Source: Candidatus Krumholzibacteriia bacterium
Lineage (GTDB): Bacteria > Krumholzibacteriota > Krumholzibacteriia > Krumholzibacteriales > Krumholzibacteriaceae
NCBI GenBank assembly: GCA_028706585.1
Contig: JAQTVX010000174.1
Coordinates: 1 to 5,165, forward strand
Reading direction: 5' to 3'
Length of the DNA stretch: 5,165 nt
The position numbers and the translations under genes were made by a program. Numbering within the stretch: the first letter of the stretch is position 1; each line of letters starts with the position of its first letter. Under the pieces are notes generated by a model. It had not been told where the DNA came from and ran no database searches. It saw only the letters and a program-made list of their open reading frames with translations. Positions 1 to 5,165 of the stretch are shown in pieces.

Positions 1-1204
1 GCATGAAAAGGCAGATGAGAGCCGTCATGACATGGTTGAGCGTCCACACGCGCCTGGCGAGATCCTTCCCCGGCCTCCTGAGCCAGCGCGCCACCTCACG
101 CGCGGAGACGATCGCGAAGAACGGAAGAACAGGGAGAAAGTCGCTGAGCGTTCCAGCGCCCGCCAGTGAAAGCGGGAAGAACAGAACCGCCGCGAACACG
201 ACGAGAGCGCCGTCAACGCCATCCACGAGCGGATCGCGCCTCCTGCGCCCGGCCAGGAACATTATCCTCACGATGGCGGCCGCCGCGGGAATGGACCAGG
301 GGAGGTTCCTGAGCCACACATTCTTGAAGGCATCGAGCGTGTGCGATGGGGTCTCGGCCGATGGGCGGAATATCCGCGACACCGGCGCCCAGAGCGCGCT
401 CTCGAAGAAGCCGCGCCCATCGGCCGCTACCGCCGGAAAGAACCACAGCCCGCCGACCATGACGCCGACGAGCGTGGCCAGAACGAATCCAGGCTTGCGC
501 CACAGAGAGCGCCGGGCCCCGTCTACGAGACCGGCCAGCAACGCACCGGCAATGACGAGGAGGGCTCCGGCGCCGGAGCTCAGAATGCACCCGGCGACCC
601 CCGCACCCCACAGGAAGAGCCCAGAGCGCCTGAGCGGAAGGAATAGCCATCCGAGAAGGGCCACGGCGGTGCAGAACGCGAAAGGAAGTCCGAGGGTTAT
701 GTGCGGCGTGAACTTGCCGAAGAGAGGGCTCGCGGCGAGAACGATCGCCGACATAAATCCGACCGCAGTGGAGAGCGTCCCCCAGTGGCCGTAGCCCCCT
801 TGCCCCACCCCGGCGTCGCTCGGACGGGCCTCGACGGTGATGTCCCAATCGAGCGACGCCGAACGCCCCGCATTGAACAGCGCCAGGAACGTGAGGATCG
901 ACAGAAGCACGAAGGGGAATCGCGCGGTGAATTCATTCGCCCCGAAGAGACGATAGAAAAACGACATGAGCCAAGGCGCGAGCGGCGGCGTATCATAAAC
1001 CGCCGCAGCGTCGAAGTGCATCGTGGAAACGTCGCCGGTCGTCACGATCTCGCGAGCGGTCTCGGCGATAACCGCTTCGTTCGACGGGGGCAAAGAGCCA
1101 TCCCAGGTTCCCCACACCGTCACGACGGCGGCGGACAAGAAAAAGAGGAGCGCCAACAGCTGCCCTCGCCCCTCATCCGCGGTGAAAAACGGTAGTTCTG
1201 CCAA
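1..1204 (-). CDS. ArnT/PMT-like GT-C fold glycosyltransferase, partial (C-terminus off left edge)
   Basis: About 401 residues are open without a stop from a TTG at 1204 to the window edge. The protein is a hydrophobic multi-pass inner-membrane protein. TM1 is near residues 15-32, followed by a loop with PPSNEAVIAETAREIVTTGD (39-58), TPPLAPWL (72-79) and LFGANEFTARFPF (86-98). These line up with the first periplasmic loop of ArnT-type and PMT_2 proteins (DExRYAE...AREM, KPPLxxW, FGxNEFxAR). A second match is AASPLF...LGLPFAF (157-177). Such enzymes move a sugar from a polyprenyl-phosphate donor to lipid A, protein or glycan; the acceptor here is unknown. The start is TTG because no ATG or GTG lies in frame between the upstream stop (1300-1298) and TM1, and AAGGGGG precedes it by six bases. 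Key family residues look substituted (N42, T72, G172), so activity is uncertain. A hydrophilic stretch at 119-141 separates TM2 and TM3. Confidence 0.8.
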   Translation of the reverse strand, partial: MAELPFFTADEGRGQLLALLFFLSAAVVTVWGTWDGSLPPSNEAVIAETAREIVTTGDVSTMHFDAAAVYDTPPLAPWLMSFFYRLFGANEFTARFPFVLLSILTFLALFNAGRSASLDWDITVEARPSDAGVGQGGYGHWGTLSTAVGFMSAIVLAASPLFGKFTPHITLGLPFAFCTAVALLGWLFLPLRRSGLFLWGAGVAGCILSSGAGALLVIAGALLAGLVDGARRSLWRKPGFVLATLVGVMVGGLWFFPAVAADGRGFFESALWAPVSRIFRPSAETPSHTLDAFKNVWLRNLPWSIPAAAAIVRIMFLAGRRRRDPLVDGVDGALVVFAAVLFFPLSLAGAGTLSDFLPVLPFFAIVSAREVARWLRRPGKDLARRVWTLNHVMTALICLFM

Positions 1205-1210
1205 GCCGCG

Positions 1211-1217
1211 CCCCCTT
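1211..1217 (-). promoter_or_regulatory. Shine-Dalgarno that decides the TTG start of the glycosyltransferase gene
   Basis: On the minus strand AAGGGGG lies six bases upstream of the TTG at 1204-1202. It is the only purine-rich ribosome-binding site near the beginning of this reading frame. It supports a TTG start where no ATG is available. An ATG at 1176 exists but is in another frame. Confidence 0.6.
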
Positions 1218-1258
1218 TTTCGCTGGTTCCGGCCGCGCGGACCGAACCCGGGCCGGGC

Positions 1259-1297
1259 AAAAAATCGCCGGGCACGCCATAACGGCTCATGCCCGGC
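1259..1297 (-). terminator. Intrinsic terminator downstream of trxA
   Basis: The minus strand has a perfect 8-bp stem, GCCGGGCA pairing with TGCCCGGC (1297-1290 and 1274-1267). It encloses 15 bases that can form a further 3-bp GCC/GGC stem. After the stem come GA and six T residues (1264-1259). The hairpin lies about 90 bases after the trxA stop and about 55 bases before the next gene on the same strand. It therefore probably ends the arsR-trxA transcript and insulates the glycosyltransferase gene. Confidence 0.8.
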
Positions 1298-1386
1298 TCA
1301 CAGTGTAGGATATTTGCAGCTTCTCTTCCAGATATCTTTGCGGCCTTTTGACCGTTTTGCCGACGACGGCGCCGCGCAGATTCCCT
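1298..1386 (-). other. Untranslated 3' region of trxA, no gene seen
   Basis: These 89 bases between the trxA stop and the terminator hairpin hold no supported open frame. A TACACT (about 1308-1303 on the minus strand) resembles a -10 box, but its best-spaced -35 (TGGAAG) matches only three of six positions. A separate promoter for the glycosyltransferase gene here is possible but not shown. Confidence 0.4.
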
Positions 1387-1719
1387 CTATTTGGCGAGCG
1401 CCTTGTCGAGAAAATCCTTCAGATAATCTTTGGGCGCCGCACCCGACATCGTGTCGATCTGCTCGCCGCCCTTGAAGATCTTGAGCGTCGGGATTCCCAT
1501 GATCCCGTACTTGATCGCGATGTTCTGACTCTCATCGGTGTTCAGCTTCGCGAATTTCACCTTGCCCACGTACTCCCCCGCCAGCTCCTCGAAAATGGGG
1601 CCCAGGAATTTGCACGGCCCGCACCACGGCGCCCAGAAATCGACTATGACCGGAATCGGCGATTCGAGAACCTCTTTCTGCCAATCCTTCTCCGCGACCT
1701 GTTGGACGTTCGCTCCCAT
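1387..1719 (-). CDS. trxA: Thioredoxin
   Basis: The product is a 110-residue cytoplasmic thioredoxin, the usual full length for a single-domain family member. It reduces protein disulfides and is itself recycled by thioredoxin reductase, which is not in this window. The active site WCGPC is at residues 32-36 after VDFWAP. The buried Asp27 and the cis-proline loop GIPT (75-78, Pro77) are present, as is the GYG-like turn IKYGIMGIP. There is no signal peptide, so it is not a periplasmic variant. The ATG at 1719 shares one base with the TAA stop of the ArsR gene (TAATG), and AAGGAGG sits inside the end of that gene, so translation is probably coupled. The pairing with an ArsR regulator suggests stress-responsive supply of reducing power; this is inference from context. 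Confidence 0.96.
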   Translation of the reverse strand: MGANVQQVAEKDWQKEVLESPIPVIVDFWAPWCGPCKFLGPIFEELAGEYVGKVKFAKLNTDESQNIAIKYGIMGIPTLKIFKGGEQIDTMSGAAPKDYLKDFLDKALAK

Positions 1720-2090
1720 TATTCCTCCTTCGATACTCTACGGTTCGCTGCGTTGTTCATTCCTTCACACCCGCTCAGGCAATCAAGCAGGCGAATGACG
1801 TTCTTCTCCCTGAGACTGTAATAGACGTGCGGCACCTTCCTGCGGCTCGACACGATCCCGTTGAACCGCAGTATCTTCAGCTGCTGCGATACGAGCGACT
1901 GCTTGAGACCCGAGAGTGCGCAGAGCTCCGTGACCGTCCGCTCGCCCCCGATCAATATGTTGACGATTCCCAGACGCGCCGGACTCGCGAGCGCCTTGAG
2001 CACGTCGGCGTAACGGCCTATATCTCCACCCGGGAGAGGCCGCCCTCCGGCTCTGCCGCCAGCCGTACTATTACGCATTCTCGTCTTCAT
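1719..2090 (-). CDS. ArsR-family winged-helix transcriptional regulator
   Basis: This 123-residue protein is a typical ArsR/SmtB dimeric repressor. After a glycine- and arginine-rich tail (1-22) come YADVLKALASPARLGIVNIL (27-46) and the helix-turn-helix with TVTELCALSGLKQSLVSQQL (52-71; recognition helix near SLVSQQLKIL). The wing is GIVSSRRKVPHVYYSL (78-93) and the last helix is about 95-108. The canonical ELCVCDL metal motif is only half kept (ELC at 55-57). Two more cysteines lie in the C-terminal helix (C104 and C108, spaced C-x3-C). C57 with C104/C108 could bind a soft metal or metalloid, or act as a thiol switch; the ligand is not known. It is first in an operon with trxA, behind a promoter overlain by palindromes, so autorepression is likely. 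The ATG at 2090 fits the promoter; an in-frame ATG at 2078 is an alternative start. Confidence 0.92.
   Translation of the reverse strand: MKTRMRNSTAGGRAGGRPLPGGDIGRYADVLKALASPARLGIVNILIGGERTVTELCALSGLKQSLVSQQLKILRFNGIVSSRRKVPHVYYSLREKNVIRLLDCLSGCEGMNNAANRRVSKEE
1724..1730 (-). promoter_or_regulatory. Shine-Dalgarno of trxA inside the 3' end of arsR
   Basis: AAGGAGG on the minus strand is a near-ideal ribosome-binding site, four bases short of the final codon overlap and four to five bases from the trxA ATG. Because it is coded within the last arsR codons (KEE), it marks the two genes as one translationally coupled unit. Confidence 0.85.
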
Positions 2091-2092
2091 TC

Positions 2093-2108
2093 TGATATTA
2101 TAATATCA
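2093..2108. promoter_or_regulatory. Likely ArsR operator, perfect 16-bp palindrome
   Basis: TGATATTATAATATCA reads identically on both strands and covers the -10 box and likely start point of the arsR promoter. ArsR-family dimers bind AT-rich inverted repeats at their own promoters, so this is the natural autoregulatory site. Binding by this protein is inferred from position. Confidence 0.7.
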
Positions 2109-2127
2109 TAATATTACAATTTGTCAA
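2097..2127 (-). promoter_or_regulatory. arsR-trxA promoter
   Basis: On the minus strand a perfect TTGACA (2127-2122) is followed after 16 bases by TATTAT (2105-2100) carrying an extended -10 TG (2108-2107). A perfect TATAAT (2102-2097, 19-base spacer) overlaps it. Either choice puts the transcription start within a few bases of the ATG at 2090, giving an almost leaderless message. No Shine-Dalgarno precedes that ATG. Confidence 0.85.
2101..2116. promoter_or_regulatory. Second overlapping inverted repeat in the arsR promoter
   Basis: TAATAT, four bases (CATA), then ATATTA form an inverted repeat that shares eight bases with the 16-bp palindrome and extends into the spacer toward the -35 box. 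It may be a second half-overlapping operator, or part of one long operator for two dimers. Confidence 0.5.
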
Positions 2128-2263
2128 GCGGGAATTGCGCCCGGCCTCCATCGCGACCCGATCTTCGTTCGGCCCCCCGTAGATCTCCGCTCCGGCGCCG
2201 GCGATCCTTCCGGAAGGTCATCCTTTCTGGACTGCGCGCGGCGGGCCGTGTAAAATGCACGGC
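2128..2263. promoter_or_regulatory. Divergent intergenic region between arsR and the lipase gene
   Basis: Together with the arsR promoter this makes a 173-base space between two divergent start codons. It holds the lipase promoter at its right end. Upstream are GC-rich palindromes CCGGCGCCGG (2192-2201) and CCTTCCGGAAGG (2206-2217), and an imperfect direct repeat (2204-2214 and 2220-2231). No gene is supported here; the reverse frame through it runs deep into the lipase gene and is a shadow. Confidence 0.5.
2228..2256 (+). promoter_or_regulatory. Lipase gene promoter, leaderless type
   Basis: TGGACT (2228-2233, four of six to the -35 consensus), a 17-base spacer and TAAAAT (2251-2256, five of six) form a sigma-70-like promoter. 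The -10 ends seven bases before the ATG at 2264, so transcription should begin at or beside the start codon. No Shine-Dalgarno is visible. Arms GCCGTG (2245-2250) and CACGGC (2258-2263) flank the -10 as an inverted repeat. Confidence 0.7.
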
Positions 2264-4462
2264 ATGAAAATGCGCATCGCGAGCGCCACGCTTCTCATGC
2301 TGCTCCTCGCGGCCCCGGCGCCCTCCGCGCCGGCGGAGGCGGCCGGGCGACCCCGCGTCGGAGTCGCCCTGAGCGGCGGCGGGGCCAAGGGGCTCGCTCA
2401 CATCGGTGTTCTCAAGGTTCTCGAAGAGGCGGGCGTTCCCGTGGACGTCGTCTCGGGAACGAGCATGGGGAGCATCATCGGAGGGCTCTACGCGATCGGC
2501 TACACCCCCGCCGAGATCGAACGAATCGTCCTCGACGCCGATTGGAACGACCTGTTCAGCGATCGCCTCGGACGGCGGGATATCCCGATGAAGAACAGGA
2601 AGAGGGACGACCGTTACCTTCTTTCGCTCCCGATCGTCGGCGGACGCGTGAAGCTGCCGGCCGGGCTCGTCAGCGGGCAGAAGATATACAACCTCTTCGC
2701 GCGGCTCGCATGGCCGGTCCTCGACGTGGACGATTTCACCGAGTTTTCACGGCCCTTCGCGTGCGTCGCAAGCGACATTGTGAACGGCACCGCTGTCGTC
2801 CTCGATCACGGGTATCTCCCAGACGCCATGCGGGCCAGTATGTCGATCCCATCGGCCTTCATCCCCGTGCGGCTCGGAGGCAGGCTCCTCGTCGACGGCG
2901 GGCTCCTCAGAAATCTCCCCGCGGAGGACGCGAAGAACCTGGGCGCCGACATCGTGATCGGGGTCGACGTCGGTGATAATCTGCTCCCCGCCGAGAAGCT
3001 CCAGACGCTCTCCGCAATCATGGGACAGGCCATCCAGATCGCGGGCGAGCCTGAGCACAAGAGGCAGCAGAGCCTCTGCGACGTTCTCATTGCGCCACGG
3101 CTGGACAAGTTCGGATCACTCGACTACGCAAGGGCGCGAGCCATAATAGCCCTCGGGGAATCGGCCGCTCGAGAGCATTTGGCCGAGCTGCGGGCCCTCG
3201 CGGATTCGCTCAGAACCCTCGGCGGCGAAGGCACCCCTCTGCCGGAACCGCCCCCGGTCGTATGCGGCGCCGTTCGCGTGGACGAGGTGGAGGTGCGGGG
3301 GCTTCGCGACGTCTCATCGCGGTTCGTTCTTGCGGAGCTCGACGTAACCCCGCCGGACTCCGTGACCGTCGATAGGCTCGATCACGCGATCCGCAGGCTC
3401 TACAGTAGCGGGTTTTTCGCCGAGCTGAGCTGGCGTTTCGAGCGCGTTCCCGAGGGGAGGAAGCTCGTAATCGTCGCCAAGGAAACCGACGCCATTCTCC
3501 TGAATACCGGGCTTCGGTATGATTCGCACGCCGGGCCTTCGCTCCTCTTCGACGCCTCGGCGGGGAACGTTTTCGGACATGGATCGCGTCTCGAGCTCGG
3601 CCTGCTTCTCGGCGACAGAAAGAGGCTCGCAGGCGAATACTCCATCCACACCGGCATGCGGCGCAGCGTCGGCGTGAGGATGGACGTCGACAACATCGAC
3701 GATCACATCGACGAGTACGAGATCGACAGACGGGTGAGCAGATGGGGCGCGCAGAGCACGCGCGGCGGGATCATGCTCGAAACGCTTCTATCGAGCATCC
3801 TCTACGCCGCGGCAGGGATCAACGCGGAGTGGTATCGGATATCCCCGGATATCGCGCCGGCCGGAATCGGCGTGGAAACCGGCCGCATCGCGTTCGCCTC
3901 GGGCGATCTCTGGTTCGACACGCTCGACAGGTCGTGGTTTCCGAGGCACGGGCTCCTGCTCAGGATCCGCGGCGAGGCCGCGGGCGCCGCGTTGGGCGGA
4001 GATGCGACGTTCAAAAGGGGCTCCGTCACGTGGCAGCTCTCTGTTCCGGTCGGACCATGGGTTGCCCTCACGGGCAGCGCATTCGTCGGGATCACCGAAG
4101 GAGGCCCGGCTCCATACCACTATCGGTTCTTCGTCGGCGGAATCAACTCTTACGCTACGTTTCAGGGGGATCGGACATACTCTCTCTACGGGTTCGAGCA
4201 CGAGCAGCTTTCGGGCTCGAACGCCCTCGAGGCCGGGCTCGATCTCCAGGTCGAATTCGCGCGCGGATGGTACGCGGTCCTGCACGGGAGCGCCGGCAGC
4301 ACGGCCGAGAACAGGCGGGATCTTCTGGACGGCGATACGATCCTCTTCGGCGGCGCCCTGACGCTCGGCGCAGCGACGCTCGCCGGCCCGGCGGCGCTGT
4401 CGATGACTTACGGCGAGCGCAGCGAGCTCGGCTGGTTCCTCAGCGTCGGCTTCCCATTCTAG
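2264..4462 (+). CDS. Patatin-like phospholipase with POTRA and outer-membrane barrel (type Vd autotransporter, PlpD/FplA-like)
   Basis: The 732-residue product has an N-terminal signal peptide (basic MKMR, hydrophobic core 5-17, likely cleavage near 22-27). The patatin lipase domain (about 30-320) has oxyanion loop SGGGAKG (37-43), nucleophile elbow GTSMG with Ser67, and the DGG motif with Asp211, so the Ser-Asp dyad is complete. A single POTRA domain follows (about 336-408, VDEVEVRGL...LYSSGFFAEL), then a beta-barrel (about 412-732) ending SVGFPF, the terminal-Phe signal for BAM insertion. This order and length match P. aeruginosa PlpD (from memory about 728 residues), a type Vd autotransporter that carries phospholipase A activity at the cell surface. 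ATG 2264 is preferred over ATG 2255 because 2255 lies inside the -10 box and 2264 sits where transcription should begin. The loop after FVGG (623-626) has about 15 residues before YGF (642-644), longer than I expect. Confidence 0.95.
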   Translation: MKMRIASATLLMLLLAAPAPSAPAEAAGRPRVGVALSGGGAKGLAHIGVLKVLEEAGVPVDVVSGTSMGSIIGGLYAIGYTPAEIERIVLDADWNDLFSDRLGRRDIPMKNRKRDDRYLLSLPIVGGRVKLPAGLVSGQKIYNLFARLAWPVLDVDDFTEFSRPFACVASDIVNGTAVVLDHGYLPDAMRASMSIPSAFIPVRLGGRLLVDGGLLRNLPAEDAKNLGADIVIGVDVGDNLLPAEKLQTLSAIMGQAIQIAGEPEHKRQQSLCDVLIAPRLDKFGSLDYARARAIIALGESAAREHLAELRALADSLRTLGGEGTPLPEPPPVVCGAVRVDEVEVRGLRDVSSRFVLAELDVTPPDSVTVDRLDHAIRRLYSSGFFAELSWRFERVPEGRKLVIVAKETDAILLNTGLRYDSHAGPSLLFDASAGNVFGHGSRLELGLLLGDRKRLAGEYSIHTGMRRSVGVRMDVDNIDDHIDEYEIDRRVSRWGAQSTRGGIMLETLLSSILYAAAGINAEWYRISPDIAPAGIGVETGRIAFASGDLWFDTLDRSWFPRHGLLLRIRGEAAGAALGGDATFKRGSVTWQLSVPVGPWVALTGSAFVGITEGGPAPYHYRFFVGGINSYATFQGDRTYSLYGFEHEQLSGSNALEAGLDLQVEFARGWYAVLHGSAGSTAENRRDLLDGDTILFGGALTLGAATLAGPAALSMTYGERSELGWFLSVGFPF

Positions 4463-4471
4463 CTTTCAGCG

Positions 4472-4500
4472 ATGACGTGCGATGCAGGGCCTGATATAAT
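4472..4500 (+). promoter_or_regulatory. Promoter of the desulfhydrase gene, leaderless type
   Basis: ATGACG (4472-4477, four of six), a 17-base spacer and a perfect TATAAT (4495-4500) preceded by TG-n (4492-4494, extended -10) make a strong promoter. The -10 ends seven bases before the ATG at 4508, the same gap as at the lipase gene. There is no Shine-Dalgarno and no terminator between the lipase stop (4462) and this box, so read-through from the lipase gene is also possible. Confidence 0.8.
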
Positions 4501-4507
4501 CGTGCCC

Positions 4508-5165
4508 ATGAGCTTTCGATTTCCCCCCGCGGTCAAGCTGGCGAACCTGCCCACGCCGATAGAGCGCATGCGGCCGCTGAAAGAGCTTCCCGATCTGCCC
4601 AACGTCTACATCAAACGCGACGATCTCACCGGCATCGCTCTTTCGGGCAACAAGGTGCGCAAGCTGGAGTTCTGTCTGGCGGAGGCGGCCGCACTGGACG
4701 CCCGCACGATCATAACGTGCGGCGGCATCCAGTCGAATCACTCGCGGGCGACCGCAGTCGCCGCGGCGAGGCTCGGCATGAGATCGCTCCTCGTTCTCCG
4801 CGGCCCCGAGCCGAGCGAGAGCGACGGCAACGTGCTTCTGGACCGCCTCGCGGGCGCGGAGATCAGATTCATCACATCCGAGGAATGGCCGCGCGTGAAC
4901 GAAATCATGGCCGGCATAGCGCGCGATCTCGCAGCGTCTGGCGAGCGGGCGTACGCGATCCCCGAAGGGGCTTCCTACCCGCCGGGTGTATTCGGATACA
5001 TCAGGGCGGCGGAGGAGATCGCCGGCGCACAGAAGGCTCTCGGTATTCGATTCGCTTCGATCGTCACTGCGGTCGGAAGCGGCGGGACGTATGCGGGGCT
5101 CGTCTACGGCAAGAGAATCTTCGCTCTCGAGGCGGACATTCTCGGGATAAACGTTCTCGATACCC
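4508..5165 (+). CDS. dcyD: D-cysteine desulfhydrase-like PLP enzyme, partial (C-terminus off right edge)
   Basis: The first 219 residues of a fold-type II PLP enzyme of the D-cysteine desulfhydrase/ACC deaminase family (about 330 residues when complete) are present. D-cysteine desulfhydrase cleaves D-cysteine to pyruvate, H2S and ammonia in the cytoplasm. Visible motifs are TPIERM (16-21), IKRDDLTG (35-42), SGNKVRKLEF (46-55) with Lys49 as the PLP Schiff-base lysine, CGGIQSNHSR (about 77-86) and the phosphate loop VGSGGTYAG near 190-200. QSNH followed by (A/S)R favours desulfhydrase over ACC deaminase, which usually has QSNQTR. The C-terminal residues that separate the two (ACC deaminase Glu295 and Leu322) lie beyond the window. 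Other D-amino-acid lyases of this family are alternatives. The gene follows the lipase gene by 45 bases, with its own promoter and no ribosome-binding site. Confidence 0.88.
   Translation, partial: MSFRFPPAVKLANLPTPIERMRPLKELPDLPNVYIKRDDLTGIALSGNKVRKLEFCLAEAAALDARTIITCGGIQSNHSRATAVAAARLGMRSLLVLRGPEPSESDGNVLLDRLAGAEIRFITSEEWPRVNEIMAGIARDLAASGERAYAIPEGASYPPGVFGYIRAAEEIAGAQKALGIRFASIVTAVGSGGTYAGLVYGKRIFALEADILGINVLDT

Noticed and set aside
3..794. 263-codon plus-strand open frame
   Set aside because: It is antisense to the membrane glycosyltransferase frame, is rich in Arg, Pro, Ser and Thr as expected from a GC-rich shadow, and has no recognisable domain.
1249..1297. Repeated GCCCGG units near the terminator as a possible repeat array
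   Set aside because: The copies are explained by the terminator stem and a GC-rich spacer; there is no regular unit or spacing, so no CRISPR or tandem array.
2192..2201. CCGGCGCCGG palindrome
   Set aside because: Short GC-only palindromes are expected by chance in sequence of this composition, and its position fits no promoter element.
2255..2263. ATG at 2255 as the start of the lipase gene
   Set aside because: This ATG lies within and next to the -10 box (2251-2256), so it would be upstream of the transcription start. The ATG at 2264 begins a better signal peptide and fits the promoter.
2114..2401. 95-codon minus-strand frame across the intergenic region
   Set aside because: It overlaps the start of the lipase gene and both promoters, has low-complexity Arg/Gly composition and no ribosome-binding site.
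3742..4494. 250-codon plus-strand frame inside the lipase gene
   Set aside because: It is a +1-type shadow of the barrel region, very arginine-rich, with no start signal.
1..5165. Novel defence, mobile or CRISPR system
   Set aside because: I found no transposase, integrase, nuclease, toxin-antitoxin pair, tRNA, attachment site or regular repeat array. All genes fall into recognised families.

Overview
The window is GC-rich and densely coding. It comes from a diderm bacterium: the large gene at 2264-4462 encodes a secreted patatin lipase fused to a POTRA domain and an outer-membrane beta-barrel that ends in phenylalanine. Leaderless-looking starts on the first genes of transcripts, together with high GC, suggest a less-studied GC-rich diderm lineage rather than a model proteobacterium. 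The taxon is not determinable from this sequence alone.

Layout. On the minus strand, reading right to left from about 2127, a strong AT-rich promoter with overlapping palindromes drives a two-gene unit: an ArsR-family regulator (2090-1719) whose stop overlaps the start of a thioredoxin (1719-1387). An intrinsic terminator follows at 1297-1259. Beyond it, still on the minus strand, is a multi-pass membrane protein of the GT-C/ArnT-like glycosyltransferase type. It starts at a TTG (1204) and runs off the left edge with no stop. On the plus strand, divergent from arsR, lies the patatin-POTRA-barrel gene (type Vd autotransporter, PlpD-like). It is followed after 45 bases by a PLP-dependent D-cysteine desulfhydrase-like gene that runs off the right edge.

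How the parts fit. The ArsR protein probably represses its own operon and so controls thioredoxin. It carries three cysteines (57, 104, 108) that could serve as a thiol or metal sensor. The lipase and the desulfhydrase each have their own promoter. In both, the -10 box ends exactly seven bases before the ATG, so transcription should begin at or next to the start codon. The arsR promoter is nearly the same. The two downstream minus-strand genes instead have Shine-Dalgarno sequences.

I see no CRISPR array, tRNA, rRNA, insertion sequence, phage or defence module. The most unusual items are the shared leaderless promoter architecture, the arsR operator, and a glycosyltransferase-like protein in which the family's key acidic and basic residues appear replaced.
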